From an uncultured Methanomicrobiales archaeon (GTDB taxonomy: Archaea > Halobacteriota > Methanomicrobia > Methanomicrobiales > Methanospirillaceae): DNA of 64,000 nucleotides. The position numbers were made by a program, and so were the translations under genes. Under the pieces are notes generated by a model. It ran no database searches and was not told the DNA's origin. It saw only the letters and a program-made list of their open reading frames with translations. The stretch covers positions 1 through 64,000 of the forward strand of contig CAIYHQ010000111.1 in assembly GCA_903926075.1 (NCBI GenBank). The letters run 5' to 3'. The stretch's first letter is position 1. Each line of letters starts with the position of its first letter. Below, in pieces: positions 34,686 through 43,259 of this stretch.

Positions 34686-35402
34686 ATGATAGAAACTATG
34701 AGAACAAAAATTAATTACTCCGAGATTTCTGAATTATTGAAAACCACCCTCAATCTTGAGGGGTCACCAGTCGCTATTAAACTAGTAACTGCAGCAGACC
34801 AGATTCCTGAAGGAATAAAAGAAGTGGAAAGTCAGTTAAGGCATTGCATGATGGTAAACCTTTCAAGAAGAGAGGGTGCAATATTTTATGCAACTGCCGG
34901 TAAACATCAGTGCATGGGCGGTGCATGGTCTCTTGGATTACGTGAACTGACTGAATCGTTGAAGAGTGGCGAATTTTATTATAAACTTGGCAAGTTTGAC
35001 ACATGGGCAGCTTGTAAGCGCACGATAGATAATATCCCTCATATCAAATCTGGTCTGACATATGCAACAGTGTATGCTCCGCTCGAAAAGACCCCTTTCT
35101 CTCCAGATGTTGTTTTAATTTTTGGAAAGCCTAAAATCATGCTTAAACTTGCTCAAAGTACGTTATATCATATCGGTGGAAGAATCCATACTTCATTCTC
35201 AGGAATTCAATCGGTGTGCTCTGAAGCTACAGGTCAGACTTATCTTACCGGGAAACCAAATTACTCAATTGGGTGTGATGGTTCAAGGCGTTATTCCGGA
35301 ATAGCGGATGAGGAGATGGTAATGGGAATGCCGGGTGAAATGTTAATCGAGATAACCCAGGCCCTTAAAATAGTCACGGCAGCTCCCGGATCAATAAAGT
35401 GA
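34686..35402 (+). CDS. DUF169 family protein
   Basis: A 238-residue protein of the DUF169 family (conserved in methanogens and sulfate reducers). It shows LEGSPVAIKLVTAADQIPEG, a Cys in LRHCMMVNLSRR, KHQCMGGAWSLGL, DTWAACKRTIDNIP and the C-terminal YSIGCDGSRRY. Conserved Cys in HCM, QCMGG, ACK and GCDG suggest metal or redox chemistry; no function is established. No signal peptide. A thioredoxin-like gene follows 49 bases downstream on the same strand and is probably co-transcribed. Confidence 0.85.
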   Translation: MIETMRTKINYSEISELLKTTLNLEGSPVAIKLVTAADQIPEGIKEVESQLRHCMMVNLSRREGAIFYATAGKHQCMGGAWSLGLRELTESLKSGEFYYKLGKFDTWAACKRTIDNIPHIKSGLTYATVYAPLEKTPFSPDVVLIFGKPKIMLKLAQSTLYHIGGRIHTSFSGIQSVCSEATGQTYLTGKPNYSIGCDGSRRYSGIADEEMVMGMPGEMLIEITQALKIVTAAPGSIK

Positions 35403-35451
35403 TAAAAATTAAAGTGGAAAGAAATTAGGGTTAAAAGGATATGATACAATA

Positions 35452-35787
35452 ATGGCAATAAAACTGGAGATTGTAGGACTTAAAGACCAGGAATGTTCAC
35501 CATTTCCCTGTGATGACGACAGGTCGTGTGGTCTTACTGAATGTTATCCAACAGGGAAATTTGTTCCCGCATTTCATGCACTCCAAAAAAAACTGAAAGA
35601 AGAGTATGGTGACAAGATAGAGATCAACCTGACATTAATTGATGAAGTTGTTCCAATTCATATACAAAAAATTCTTGAAACTTACTATCCACCTCTTCCT
35701 ATCATTCTTATTAATGGAGAACTGGCAAAAATTGGCAGTCTCTCACTTAACAGGATTCACGAAAAACTACAGATTAACAGTATATAA
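35452..35787 (+). CDS. Small thioredoxin-fold-like Cys protein
   Basis: A 111-residue protein. The N-terminal strand is followed by a Cys cluster (CSPFPCDDDRSCGLTEC, residues ~15-31), a helix (FHALQKKLKEEYGDKIEINL), then YYPPLPIILINGELAKIGSL. The last has the cis-Pro, strand, turn and helix order of the thioredoxin/glutaredoxin fold. The active-site spacing differs from CxxC. A redox or metal-handling role beside DUF169 is inferred from fold and position. Shine-Dalgarno AAGGAT lies 10 bases before the ATG. Confidence 0.65.
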   Translation: MAIKLEIVGLKDQECSPFPCDDDRSCGLTECYPTGKFVPAFHALQKKLKEEYGDKIEINLTLIDEVVPIHIQKILETYYPPLPIILINGELAKIGSLSLNRIHEKLQINSI

Positions 35788-35837
35788 AAAAATTTCCAAA
35801 TAATATTTGAAGGGTTATTTGTGCGAGCCTGATGATT

Positions 35838-36485
35838 TCAGGCTGCAATTGTAATTGTGGGTTTAATTGTTGTCAGGACTTCAGTAACATTCTTTTTTAT
35901 CGTTACAGTTGCATTTTTTATCAATGTAAGGTTGGCAATTATCTTTTGTGTTGAATTTACAATAACCTTATGCGTAGTATTAATTGTAATTTTAGGCGTT
36001 GGGGAAACAGTCCTTTTAAGAGTTATTGTCGGTTTTAAAGTGGTATTGGTAATATTAGTGATATTAGTTGTATTAACCGTTGGAGTGTGGGTCTGGAAAA
36101 AATCTCCAAGACTTGATGACAAACCTATTGGATCAGTGGTACCCATATCAAATAGGGAAGTCCCTGTAGGTGTAAGAGTAGACGTAGTGGTTAAAAACTG
36201 GTCTACATTCTCTAAGGTCTGCTGGCCTGATAACGATAATGAGTAACTTGAAGGGGAGTAACTAGTCGAACCAAAAGGGTCTAGTGATTGCGATGAATCT
36301 GAAGTTTGATATTGACCTGGGTCTGAAGTTTGATATCCTGCAGGTAATTTTAAAATATAAATTCCTAATTTTGTCATAATTGTTGTTGATCCAGGAGGAA
36401 TACTTCCACATGCTGAATCAACCGGAATAACAATTAGAGAAATTCCGGCAATAATTAAAAGGACAAACAAAATTACAATACGCAT
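35838..36485 (-). CDS. Secreted Asn/Thr-rich protein
   Basis: A 215-residue exported protein with an N-terminal hydrophobic segment (~3-24) ending near VDSACG. No globular domain is visible. Residues ~50-110 are Ser/Gln-rich and include a tandem YQTSDPGQ/YQTSDSSQ. Residues ~135-205 carry a dense series of N-x-T sequons (NTTNITNITNTT, INTTHKVIVNSTQKI, NATVTIKKNVT), at least nine in ~70 residues. It is probably a heavily N-glycosylated extracellular stalk or pilin-like adhesive. It ends without a C-terminal anchor. Confidence 0.65.
   Translation of the reverse strand: MRIVILFVLLIIAGISLIVIPVDSACGSIPPGSTTIMTKLGIYILKLPAGYQTSDPGQYQTSDSSQSLDPFGSTSYSPSSYSLSLSGQQTLENVDQFLTTTSTLTPTGTSLFDMGTTDPIGLSSSLGDFFQTHTPTVNTTNITNITNTTLKPTITLKRTVSPTPKITINTTHKVIVNSTQKIIANLTLIKNATVTIKKNVTEVLTTIKPTITIAA
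36298..36336 (-). repeat. Short tandem repeat in the Asn/Thr-rich protein gene
   Basis: The 15-base word TCTGAAGTTTGATAT occurs at 36298-36312 and 36322-36336, a 24-base period. It encodes the duplicated YQTSD segments. Probably a slippage or unequal-recombination product. Confidence 0.7.
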
Positions 36486-36585
36486 AATTAAACTCTTATG
36501 TTTATCAGTTGATAGAATAAAAATCTCTTCTGTTTATGACCGAAACAAGACTTTATGATCGATTAAAGTATTTTAAAGTCAGAAC

Positions 36586-38169
36586 TTAATCTGAAGCAAG
36601 CGTTACATACCTGTGGCCTAGAGATATTTGAAAAATCCTTTTAAAATTCTTCTTTTCATTTTTGACACCCATGATTTCGAGAGAGCAGTCCTCATGCGAT
36701 ATTAGTTCAATAATTATCCCTGCCTTTAAATCGCGCACAATATGTATATGATGAACATGGGCTGCATGACTTCTGTCAAGGCTCTCGGCGAGGCGCAGAA
36801 ACATAATAAGAACCTTAATAGTATTCCATAGTTCCTCGTCAATATCGGGTATTGATACTTTCTTTCCTGGAATTTTTTTCCGATGGTAACGAGTAATAGT
36901 AGCAATTATGGTTATCTCAAGCTCGTCAAATCCCAGTAATTCAACATTTCTTATAATGTAATATGAATGGTTCTGATGATTTGAGAAAGCAATGAAAGAA
37001 CCCACATCATGGAGATAAGAGGCATAGTGGAGAAGGTTTCGCTCCCATTCACCAAATTTATGAAGACCTGAAACTGCAGACTGGTCAAATAGTTCCAAGG
37101 CCAGTCTTGTCACTGTTCTTGCATGGTTTTCATTAATATGACAGGAACGTGCAAGCTGAAGGACACTTCTCTCGCGAACTGACACTTCACCAAAAAGCGG
37201 GTAATTATCAAATTTTGAGAGGTAATCAATAAGCATCCCGTCTTTTAAACTCCGGTTTGTCACCCTTATATCAGATATGTTAAAATGATCCATTACACAT
37301 TCAACAATAATAGCACCCGGGATGATAATATCCGCCCTTTCAGGATTGATACCTGGAATTTTTTTTCTCTCATCAAGCGTTTTGGAGCATAGAAGTGTAA
37401 TTATTCGTTTCAGAACACTTAATGAAAAAAACCCGGTCCTAATCCCTTTTTCGTTTGGAAATACTTTCTGTGCTATTTCAGCGAGGTTTAACAGAGTTCC
37501 TGAACTTCCGATAAGCATTGAAACAGAATATTCATCCATGTCCTGCAATGCCCGGATCATAGCTATTTTTACATAATTCCGAATTTCTTCATACTTTTGT
37601 ATTTCAACAGGACTTTTATCCAAAGGAGAAAAAAATTCATTAGTCAGCCTGATTGAACCAATTTTGAGACTTGTAAGATACAGATATTTTTCTTTGGTTC
37701 CTATTGCAATTTCAGTACTTCCACCACCAATATCAAGACATAATGCGGTGTTATTCTCAAGACTAATCCCACTTATTATACCGAGATAAATAAGCCTCGC
37801 TTCTTCTTTTCCCGATATAACATGAACAAAAAGACCTGTTTCTTCATGTATCCTGCTTAGAAATTCATGTTTATTATGAGCTTCACGCGTCGCAGCGGTC
37901 GCTACAGCTATGAATTCATCAACACCAAAATTTTTTGCAAGACCAATAAAACGTTTACATACGGTTATAGTCCTATCTATTGCTACAGGTGTCAGGACCT
38001 CGGTATGAAATGCCCCTTCTCCCAGCCGGACTGATTCCTTCTGTTCAGTAAGGACTGAATAGGAAAGGTTGAAGTTGATCCTGACAATAAATAGCCTCAA
38101 AGAATTTGTCCCTATGTCAATGAATGCTACAATCTTCCCTTTTTCAGAAATTTTATTTTGATTTATCAT
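36586..38169 (-). CDS. Ppx/GppA-type phosphatase with HD domain
   Basis: A 527-residue protein. Residues ~12-305 form the ASKHA-fold exopolyphosphatase/pppGpp phosphatase (FIDIGTNSLRLFIVRI, VATAATREAHN, ALCLDIGGGSTEIAI, MLIGSSGTLLNLAE). Residues ~340-500 carry an HD domain with LHYASYLHDVGSFIAFSNHQ and ...RYHRKKIPG. This is the usual bacterial/archaeal long architecture. It hydrolyses polyphosphate or related phosphoanhydrides. Monocistronic, with ~50 bases to the MFS gene end. Confidence 0.93.
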   Translation of the reverse strand: MINQNKISEKGKIVAFIDIGTNSLRLFIVRINFNLSYSVLTEQKESVRLGEGAFHTEVLTPVAIDRTITVCKRFIGLAKNFGVDEFIAVATAATREAHNKHEFLSRIHEETGLFVHVISGKEEARLIYLGIISGISLENNTALCLDIGGGSTEIAIGTKEKYLYLTSLKIGSIRLTNEFFSPLDKSPVEIQKYEEIRNYVKIAMIRALQDMDEYSVSMLIGSSGTLLNLAEIAQKVFPNEKGIRTGFFSLSVLKRIITLLCSKTLDERKKIPGINPERADIIIPGAIIVECVMDHFNISDIRVTNRSLKDGMLIDYLSKFDNYPLFGEVSVRERSVLQLARSCHINENHARTVTRLALELFDQSAVSGLHKFGEWERNLLHYASYLHDVGSFIAFSNHQNHSYYIIRNVELLGFDELEITIIATITRYHRKKIPGKKVSIPDIDEELWNTIKVLIMFLRLAESLDRSHAAHVHHIHIVRDLKAGIIIELISHEDCSLEIMGVKNEKKNFKRIFQISLGHRYVTLASD

Positions 38170-38219
38170 TATTTATCTGCCTTTTTATTCATTTTTCATT
38201 TATTCACACCAATAGTTCT

Positions 38220-39308
38220 TTAATTGGTACAATTGCATCTATCTATTGTTATAGATACAGATAATGAGAGTAATGCTATGATGCTGAAGGCTGCAAAAAA
38301 ATTAATTTTTTCTGAAACAAATCCAGATATTGCAGGAATTAGCGCCATACCTGCATAACTTGCCATATTATATAGACTCATCGTGGTTCCCTGTTCCTTT
38401 TCAGAAAACGAGAGATATGATAATTGGGAAATTATAACAAAACCTGCAAGAAAACCCAGGATAATAAACCCAATGAAACTCTGAAGACAAAGGAAAACTG
38501 CAAATGCACCTGTTAATGCTGCAAACCGGATAGTTTTTACAGGAGGGAAGCGGGCATGAGCAGAAAGAAGTGATGAACAAATTGTTGCGACATTCATCCC
38601 TGCAACGATAAGACCAAGAGGTAATGAATCCATTCCTGAATATTCAGGGTATATCGCAGTTACACCTCCAGTAACTCCTAAAATTATAAGAACAGACCAG
38701 AAAATCCAGAAATTTCTAATCCCGATAGCAAAAATCTTTCGAATCTGGTAGCCATACTTTTTACTTGACGAATGCTTGATTCCCTCCCTGTTTTTTAATA
38801 TTTGACTCGTAAAAAGAGGAATACAAAGCATGGCTGTAAAGACATACATTCCAAAGAGTGGATTTTTGAAAACGTCAACAAGAAAACCTGTAAATCCGAG
38901 ACCTAAAACCAGACCAAGGTTTAGAAATGCTATAAAATACCCTGCAAATATTTCATGATCCGGACCTGAATTTACAAATGAAAGTCCTGCTGCCGTAAAA
39001 AGCCCTGCCCCAATTCCCTCGAGAAAACGAAATCCGATCATTAGTAAAAAATTTTGGGGGATACAAAGAATTGAACCTGCTATAAGACTGATTAGAATGC
39101 CAAGCCTCATGAAAAGCACAGGGCCAGTCTTATCAACCATAATCCCTGCCGGGATAGTAAAAATGAATGCCCCTAAAAAATACGCAGCAAAAATGCCGCT
39201 TTGTTCAAATGTACTGGGAGAGAAACGGGTTAATACCGGTACAACAGCGTTTGAAAGTGCCATGACACAGAAAACACCGAGAAGTACCGGTAATCGTTCT
39301 CTCATCAT
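38220..39308 (-). CDS. Major facilitator superfamily transporter
   Basis: A 362-residue polytopic membrane protein with about 11-12 hydrophobic segments. MFS motif A-like loops are present (PAGIMVDKTGPVLFMRLGIL and, in the second half, PPVKTIRFAALTGAFAVFL). It is short for the family (~400), and the first helix is close to the start. The start overlaps the aCPSF1 stop by 4 bases (ATGA), so it is translated after an RNase. The pairing has no obvious functional logic. Substrate unknown. Confidence 0.88.
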   Translation of the reverse strand: MMRERLPVLLGVFCVMALSNAVVPVLTRFSPSTFEQSGIFAAYFLGAFIFTIPAGIMVDKTGPVLFMRLGILISLIAGSILCIPQNFLLMIGFRFLEGIGAGLFTAAGLSFVNSGPDHEIFAGYFIAFLNLGLVLGLGFTGFLVDVFKNPLFGMYVFTAMLCIPLFTSQILKNREGIKHSSSKKYGYQIRKIFAIGIRNFWIFWSVLIILGVTGGVTAIYPEYSGMDSLPLGLIVAGMNVATICSSLLSAHARFPPVKTIRFAALTGAFAVFLCLQSFIGFIILGFLAGFVIISQLSYLSFSEKEQGTTMSLYNMASYAGMALIPAISGFVSEKINFFAAFSIIALLSLSVSITIDRCNCTN

Positions 39309-41194
39309 ATCATACGGAAAGTCTCCAGGTTCATCGGAGAATGGGTTTCAATATGATACCTCTTATAAATAGAACTGGCCAGATCAATTGTATTGTTTTC
39401 ATCTCCATGGATGGTGAAGATCTTTTCAGGCCTGGGTTGCAGTTGTGCAATATACGCCATAAGCTGACGCCGGTCGGAATGCCCTGAGAAACCATCGATT
39501 GTAATAATTTCCATATTGATGAGTATAGTCTCACGCCTTCCGGTTGGTATCTCCCGCCAGCCTTTTTGAATCCTGCGGCCAAGTGTCCCATCAGCCTGAT
39601 ATCCAACAAATATCAGTGCATTCTCTTCAATACCTGCCAGTTGTGAGAGGTATTCAATAACAGGGCCCCCGTTCATCATTCCACTTGTGGATATGATTAC
39701 ACACGGGTCACCATTGATTACTTTATCTCTTAGTTCAGAAGAGTCTACAGCGGTAAAGCAGGGTGCAAGGAAAGGATTAGTCCCTTCCCGGAATATAAGG
39801 TTTCGAAGATCACTGTTGAGATACTCTGGATATGTTGTATGAATTGCCGTCGCTTCTTTTATCATCCCATCGAGGTATATCTTGATATTTGGTATCTTCT
39901 CTTTTCTTATCCCTTCCTCGAGTGCAAGCATAACTTCCTGGGAACGCCCGACTGCAAAGGCGGGAATTATGACTTTTCCTTTCCTTTCAATAATCCGGTT
40001 CACGGTCTCATACAGTTTTTCTTCAGCTTCAGACCTGGCAGGCTGATTATTACCCTGGCCGCCGTAGGTACTTTCCATAAAAAGAGTCTCAAGCCTGGGG
40101 AAGTTATTCGTTGCCGGATTAAAGAGCCTGCTCTTTCCATAATTGAAATCGCCAGTAAAGGCAATATTATACAAGCCATCTCCAAGATGGAAATGTGCTA
40201 TGGCCGAACCAAGAATATGACCGGCATTATGGAAAGTTAACTTTATATCCGGGGCAATATCAGTCACACTCCCATAATTCAGGGTTAATGAGTGTTTTAT
40301 ATAGTTCTTGATATCAATTGAATTGTAAGGGATTTTACGGTCTTCTTTTGCTACTACTTCAAGATAGTCAAGCTGGAGGAGTACTGCCAGGTCACGAGTG
40401 GGCGGTGTACTATATACGGGTCCTTCAAAACCGTATTTATATAAAAGAGGAACGAGTGCACAATGGTCCAGATGAGCGTGAGTGAGGACAACTGCATCAA
40501 GTTGAGATATAGGATGGATCTCTGGCACATACAGATAAGGAGTACTGTTATTTGAGTCAGGTTTTTCTCCGCAATCTATGAGAATACGACTTTCAGGAGT
40601 TGTAAGGAGAAAAGCAGCTCTTCCTACCTCTCTGCAGCAACCTAGTGTTGTAACCCTGACCCATTGATCTTTTGATGTAATCTCCCTGTGAATTCGGCGC
40701 CCGATTGTTCTCAAAAAAATTTTTCTTTCATCGTTGACAGATCTTAGAAACTGACGGACCTGTTTAACGGTACTACTTTCAATTGGCGGAGTTCTCACAA
40801 CTTTAGGTGTCCAGCCGATATGTTTCGTTATTTCACGAAGTGTTATGCCATTTTTACCAATGACTACTCCAGGTTTTTCTGCCTCGATAAGAACTTCTCC
40901 TGTATCCGGGTCAAAGAAAATATCGGTGATCCCTGCATTTTCAGGAACAACCGCGTTAATTTCATTTATTGCCCGATCAGGGTCTTCGAGGATTGTCGGC
41001 CTTACTACTATACGCTTTCTGAGGTCTCGAGCGAGCATTTTGACAAGATCAGCCTCATCAGCAAATTTTTTGGGATCATCGGTATAGATAACCAGTTCAG
41101 GTCCTTCGAATTCAACCTGGGAAACAATTATTCCTGCAGGGACTTTTAAATTGATCTTATCTTTGAGATCTTTAAGCCTCTCTTCTATCTGCAT
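39305..41194 (-). CDS. aCPSF1-type KH/beta-CASP ribonuclease
   Basis: A 629-residue archaeal CPSF73 homologue. Two N-terminal KH domains (~1-150; GVVIGKNGITLREITKHIGW) are followed by a metallo-beta-lactamase core (VVLTHAHLDHCALVP, GAIAHFHLGD-type FHLGDGLYNIAFTGDFNYGK) and a beta-CASP insert with the C-terminal histidines (DGFSGHSDRRQLM, FTIHGDENN). Such enzymes have endo- and 5'-3' exonuclease activity and act as general transcription-termination factors in archaea. It is followed by an overlapping MFS gene and preceded by the proteasome beta gene 29 bases upstream. Confidence 0.96.
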   Translation of the reverse strand: MQIEERLKDLKDKINLKVPAGIIVSQVEFEGPELVIYTDDPKKFADEADLVKMLARDLRKRIVVRPTILEDPDRAINEINAVVPENAGITDIFFDPDTGEVLIEAEKPGVVIGKNGITLREITKHIGWTPKVVRTPPIESSTVKQVRQFLRSVNDERKIFLRTIGRRIHREITSKDQWVRVTTLGCCREVGRAAFLLTTPESRILIDCGEKPDSNNSTPYLYVPEIHPISQLDAVVLTHAHLDHCALVPLLYKYGFEGPVYSTPPTRDLAVLLQLDYLEVVAKEDRKIPYNSIDIKNYIKHSLTLNYGSVTDIAPDIKLTFHNAGHILGSAIAHFHLGDGLYNIAFTGDFNYGKSRLFNPATNNFPRLETLFMESTYGGQGNNQPARSEAEEKLYETVNRIIERKGKVIIPAFAVGRSQEVMLALEEGIRKEKIPNIKIYLDGMIKEATAIHTTYPEYLNSDLRNLIFREGTNPFLAPCFTAVDSSELRDKVINGDPCVIISTSGMMNGGPVIEYLSQLAGIEENALIFVGYQADGTLGRRIQKGWREIPTGRRETILINMEIITIDGFSGHSDRRQLMAYIAQLQPRPEKIFTIHGDENNTIDLASSIYKRYHIETHSPMNLETFRMI

Positions 41195-41222
41195 TACTCA
41201 CATCCTTACTCTTAAAAACAAG

Positions 41223-41855
41223 TTATAAGCCAATAATGGCCAGTTCTTCTTCAGAAAATTCATGATAGCGGTCTTTTGCGATAACAACAACGTTGATACC
41301 TTCACCAGATCCTGCATCACGTCGCATTGCTGATTTTAGAGATCTTATAGCAAGGCTGACCGCATCAGCCTCGTTCATATCCTTCACGTAACGGTCCTCA
41401 AGGACACCATATGCCATTGGGGAACCTGAACCCGTGGAAACTATCTCCTCTTCCTGGGTTGCACCGCCAAGTGCGTCAACAGAGTATATGGAAGCCCCTT
41501 TTTCATCAATTCCACCAACAATAAGCTGAACATAATACGGGAAATAGCGGTTTGCATTCAGAAGGTTCGAAAGAAGCGTGGATGCTGCACTTACACTAAT
41601 TGATTTACCTCTCCTGATGTTAAAGAGATTGCATTCAACAGTCATCATCCGTGCCAGTTGCTGGGCATCACCAACTCCACCTGCAGTGGTCATCCCTATA
41701 CGGTCAGATATCTGATACACTTTCTTTGCCTTTTTACTGGCAATTAAGCTCCCCATTGTGGCTCTTTTTTCTGTTGCAAGGACAACCCCGGACTGAAAGA
41801 TAATTGCAACTGTTGTAGTTCCCTGCATAATTTCCTGAGATGATGTAGCATTCAT
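41223..41855 (-). CDS. psmB: 20S proteasome beta subunit
   Basis: A ~210-residue Ntn-hydrolase. A short propeptide (MNATSSQEIMQG) is cut before Thr13, the catalytic N-terminal threonine (G-TTTVAIIFQSGVVLATEKRA in two parts: TTTVAIIFQSG, VVLATEKRATMG). SGSGSPMAYGVLEDRY-like TGSGSPMAYGVLE and the SAMRRDAGSGEGINVVVI segment are intact. I start at ATG 41855, with GAGG 8 bases upstream. A TTG at 41870 is not convincing. It assembles with the alpha subunit (not in the window) for ATP-dependent protein turnover. Confidence 0.96.
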   Translation of the reverse strand: MNATSSQEIMQGTTTVAIIFQSGVVLATEKRATMGSLIASKKAKKVYQISDRIGMTTAGGVGDAQQLARMMTVECNLFNIRRGKSISVSAASTLLSNLLNANRYFPYYVQLIVGGIDEKGASIYSVDALGGATQEEEIVSTGSGSPMAYGVLEDRYVKDMNEADAVSLAIRSLKSAMRRDAGSGEGINVVVIAKDRYHEFSEEELAIIGL

Positions 41856-41953
41856 GAAAACAATCCTCAAAATGTAATTAACGCCTGATACTAGATTAAA
41901 AATCGCGTTATCAAATAAATGACATCAAAAAATTTAAAGCTTTTTATTATACT

Positions 41954-42775
41954 TCAATTATCTATCAGTATTTTGATCAGTTCACGGTCAAAAAGCATGG
42001 ATACAAGTCTCTGATTTCCATTTACAACCGGAAGCTGATCGACACGGGCACGTTTCATCTTTAGTGCACATTCACTAACACCTGCATTCACAGGAACTGC
42101 AATAACATTCTCAATCATCGCATACTTTACAGCCTTTAATGGTAACTGCACACGTGATATTCCGTAACTTATCGTATGAAGATCACGGATGCTCTCCCAT
42201 GTCCATTCATCATCATCGGTCCCGTTAGAGAAGTCCCTGATTTCAACACTATCTTCGATCATCGAGTGGCGGATAAGATCACGTTCTGATATAATGCCTT
42301 TGAGCATGTTTGATTTGTCAAGTATCGGGATAGCTTCATACCCTGATATTTCCATTATCCTTCCTACAACCGGCAGCGGAGTCTCTTCCCAGAGTGCAAA
42401 TGTTTTGCTTGTAAATTTTCCCCTAATCTCGTCTTTTATTTTGAGTTGGGCGATTGCATTTACGATATCTGCTACACTGATGATTCCGACAAGCTCACCA
42501 TTTTCGACCACTGGCAACCTTCTGATATTTTTTTCGGTAAGTAATTTTGCAGCATCCTGAATTTTAGAGCCGGGTCTGATAGTAACCGGGTCAGGAGACA
42601 TCAACAGTCCAAGCTGAGTTTCCTCCGGTTTATTAAGGAGATCCTTTCTTGTGATGATGCCAACCAATTTTCCACTTTTCTGAACGGGTACCCCACTAAT
42701 ACCTGTCCGCTTAAGGATCTTCAGCACATCGTCACGACTTCCAGGTATTTCAACCCTGACAACATCCTTTGTCAT
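41954..42775 (-). CDS. Four-CBS-domain protein
   Basis: A 273-residue cytosolic protein made of four CBS motifs in two Bateman modules. Examples are LKRTGISGVPVQKSGKLVGI, LTEKNIRRLPVVENGELVGI, MEISGYEAIPILDKSNMLKG and MKRARVDQLPVVNGNQRLVS. CBS pairs bind adenosyl ligands (AMP, ATP, SAM) and act as energy sensors. No catalytic domain is attached. It is 23 bases downstream of the universal stress protein gene, probably the same operon. Confidence 0.9.
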   Translation of the reverse strand: MTKDVVRVEIPGSRDDVLKILKRTGISGVPVQKSGKLVGIITRKDLLNKPEETQLGLLMSPDPVTIRPGSKIQDAAKLLTEKNIRRLPVVENGELVGIISVADIVNAIAQLKIKDEIRGKFTSKTFALWEETPLPVVGRIMEISGYEAIPILDKSNMLKGIISERDLIRHSMIEDSVEIRDFSNGTDDDEWTWESIRDLHTISYGISRVQLPLKAVKYAMIENVIAVPVNAGVSECALKMKRARVDQLPVVNGNQRLVSMLFDRELIKILIDN

Positions 42776-42798
42776 AAAGTCGCAAACGAACAGATCTT

Positions 42799-43227
42799 CT
42801 ATGCTCTCACCACCATTGTAGTTGTCTTGCTGTGAGTTACCACATAGGTGCTGACACTTCCAAGCAGAAGTCTGTCAACATCTCCCTTACCATGTGATCC
42901 TACAATTATCAATTCAGCTCCGATTTCATTAGATTTCTTACAGATCTCTTCACCGGCATGACCTGACGCGATAAAGGATTTTACTGTCACTCCTTTTGAT
43001 TTGGCTTTCTCAAGCGCTTTTTCAATTGCAGTATTTCCTTCTTTTTCAAGGACACTATAGATAAGTTCCCAGGTGTTATCCATCGGAAGATGGGTAAAAA
43101 GACCTGTTTCAACAACATAGAGCACCGATAACGAGGCTTTCTTTGAATGGGCCTCCTCAATTGCCACATCAAGTGCTTTTTCACTAATCTTTGAGCCATC
43201 AATTGCAACAAGGATATTTAAAAACAT
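42799..43227 (-). CDS. Universal stress protein (UspA family)
   Basis: A 142-residue USP with the start ILVAIDGSKISEKALDVAIE and the ATP-binding C-terminal motif IIVGSHGKGDVDRLLLGSVS (G-2x-G-9x-G-S/T). Residues for ATP binding are intact, so an ATP-binding type is expected. Probably dimeric. It is followed by the CBS protein, a pairing that fits nucleotide-level sensing. Confidence 0.93.
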   Translation of the reverse strand: MFLNILVAIDGSKISEKALDVAIEEAHSKKASLSVLYVVETGLFTHLPMDNTWELIYSVLEKEGNTAIEKALEKAKSKGVTVKSFIASGHAGEEICKKSNEIGAELIIVGSHGKGDVDRLLLGSVSTYVVTHSKTTTMVVRA

Positions 43228-43259
43228 TAAAGGACCTCCCTACTTAAAACTGTCTTTAT

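Noticed and set aside
35857-36246. 129-codon hydrophobic open frame on the plus strand
   Set aside because: It is the antisense of the Asn/Thr-rich secreted protein. The hydrophobicity is an artefact of reading ACN/AAT codons backward.
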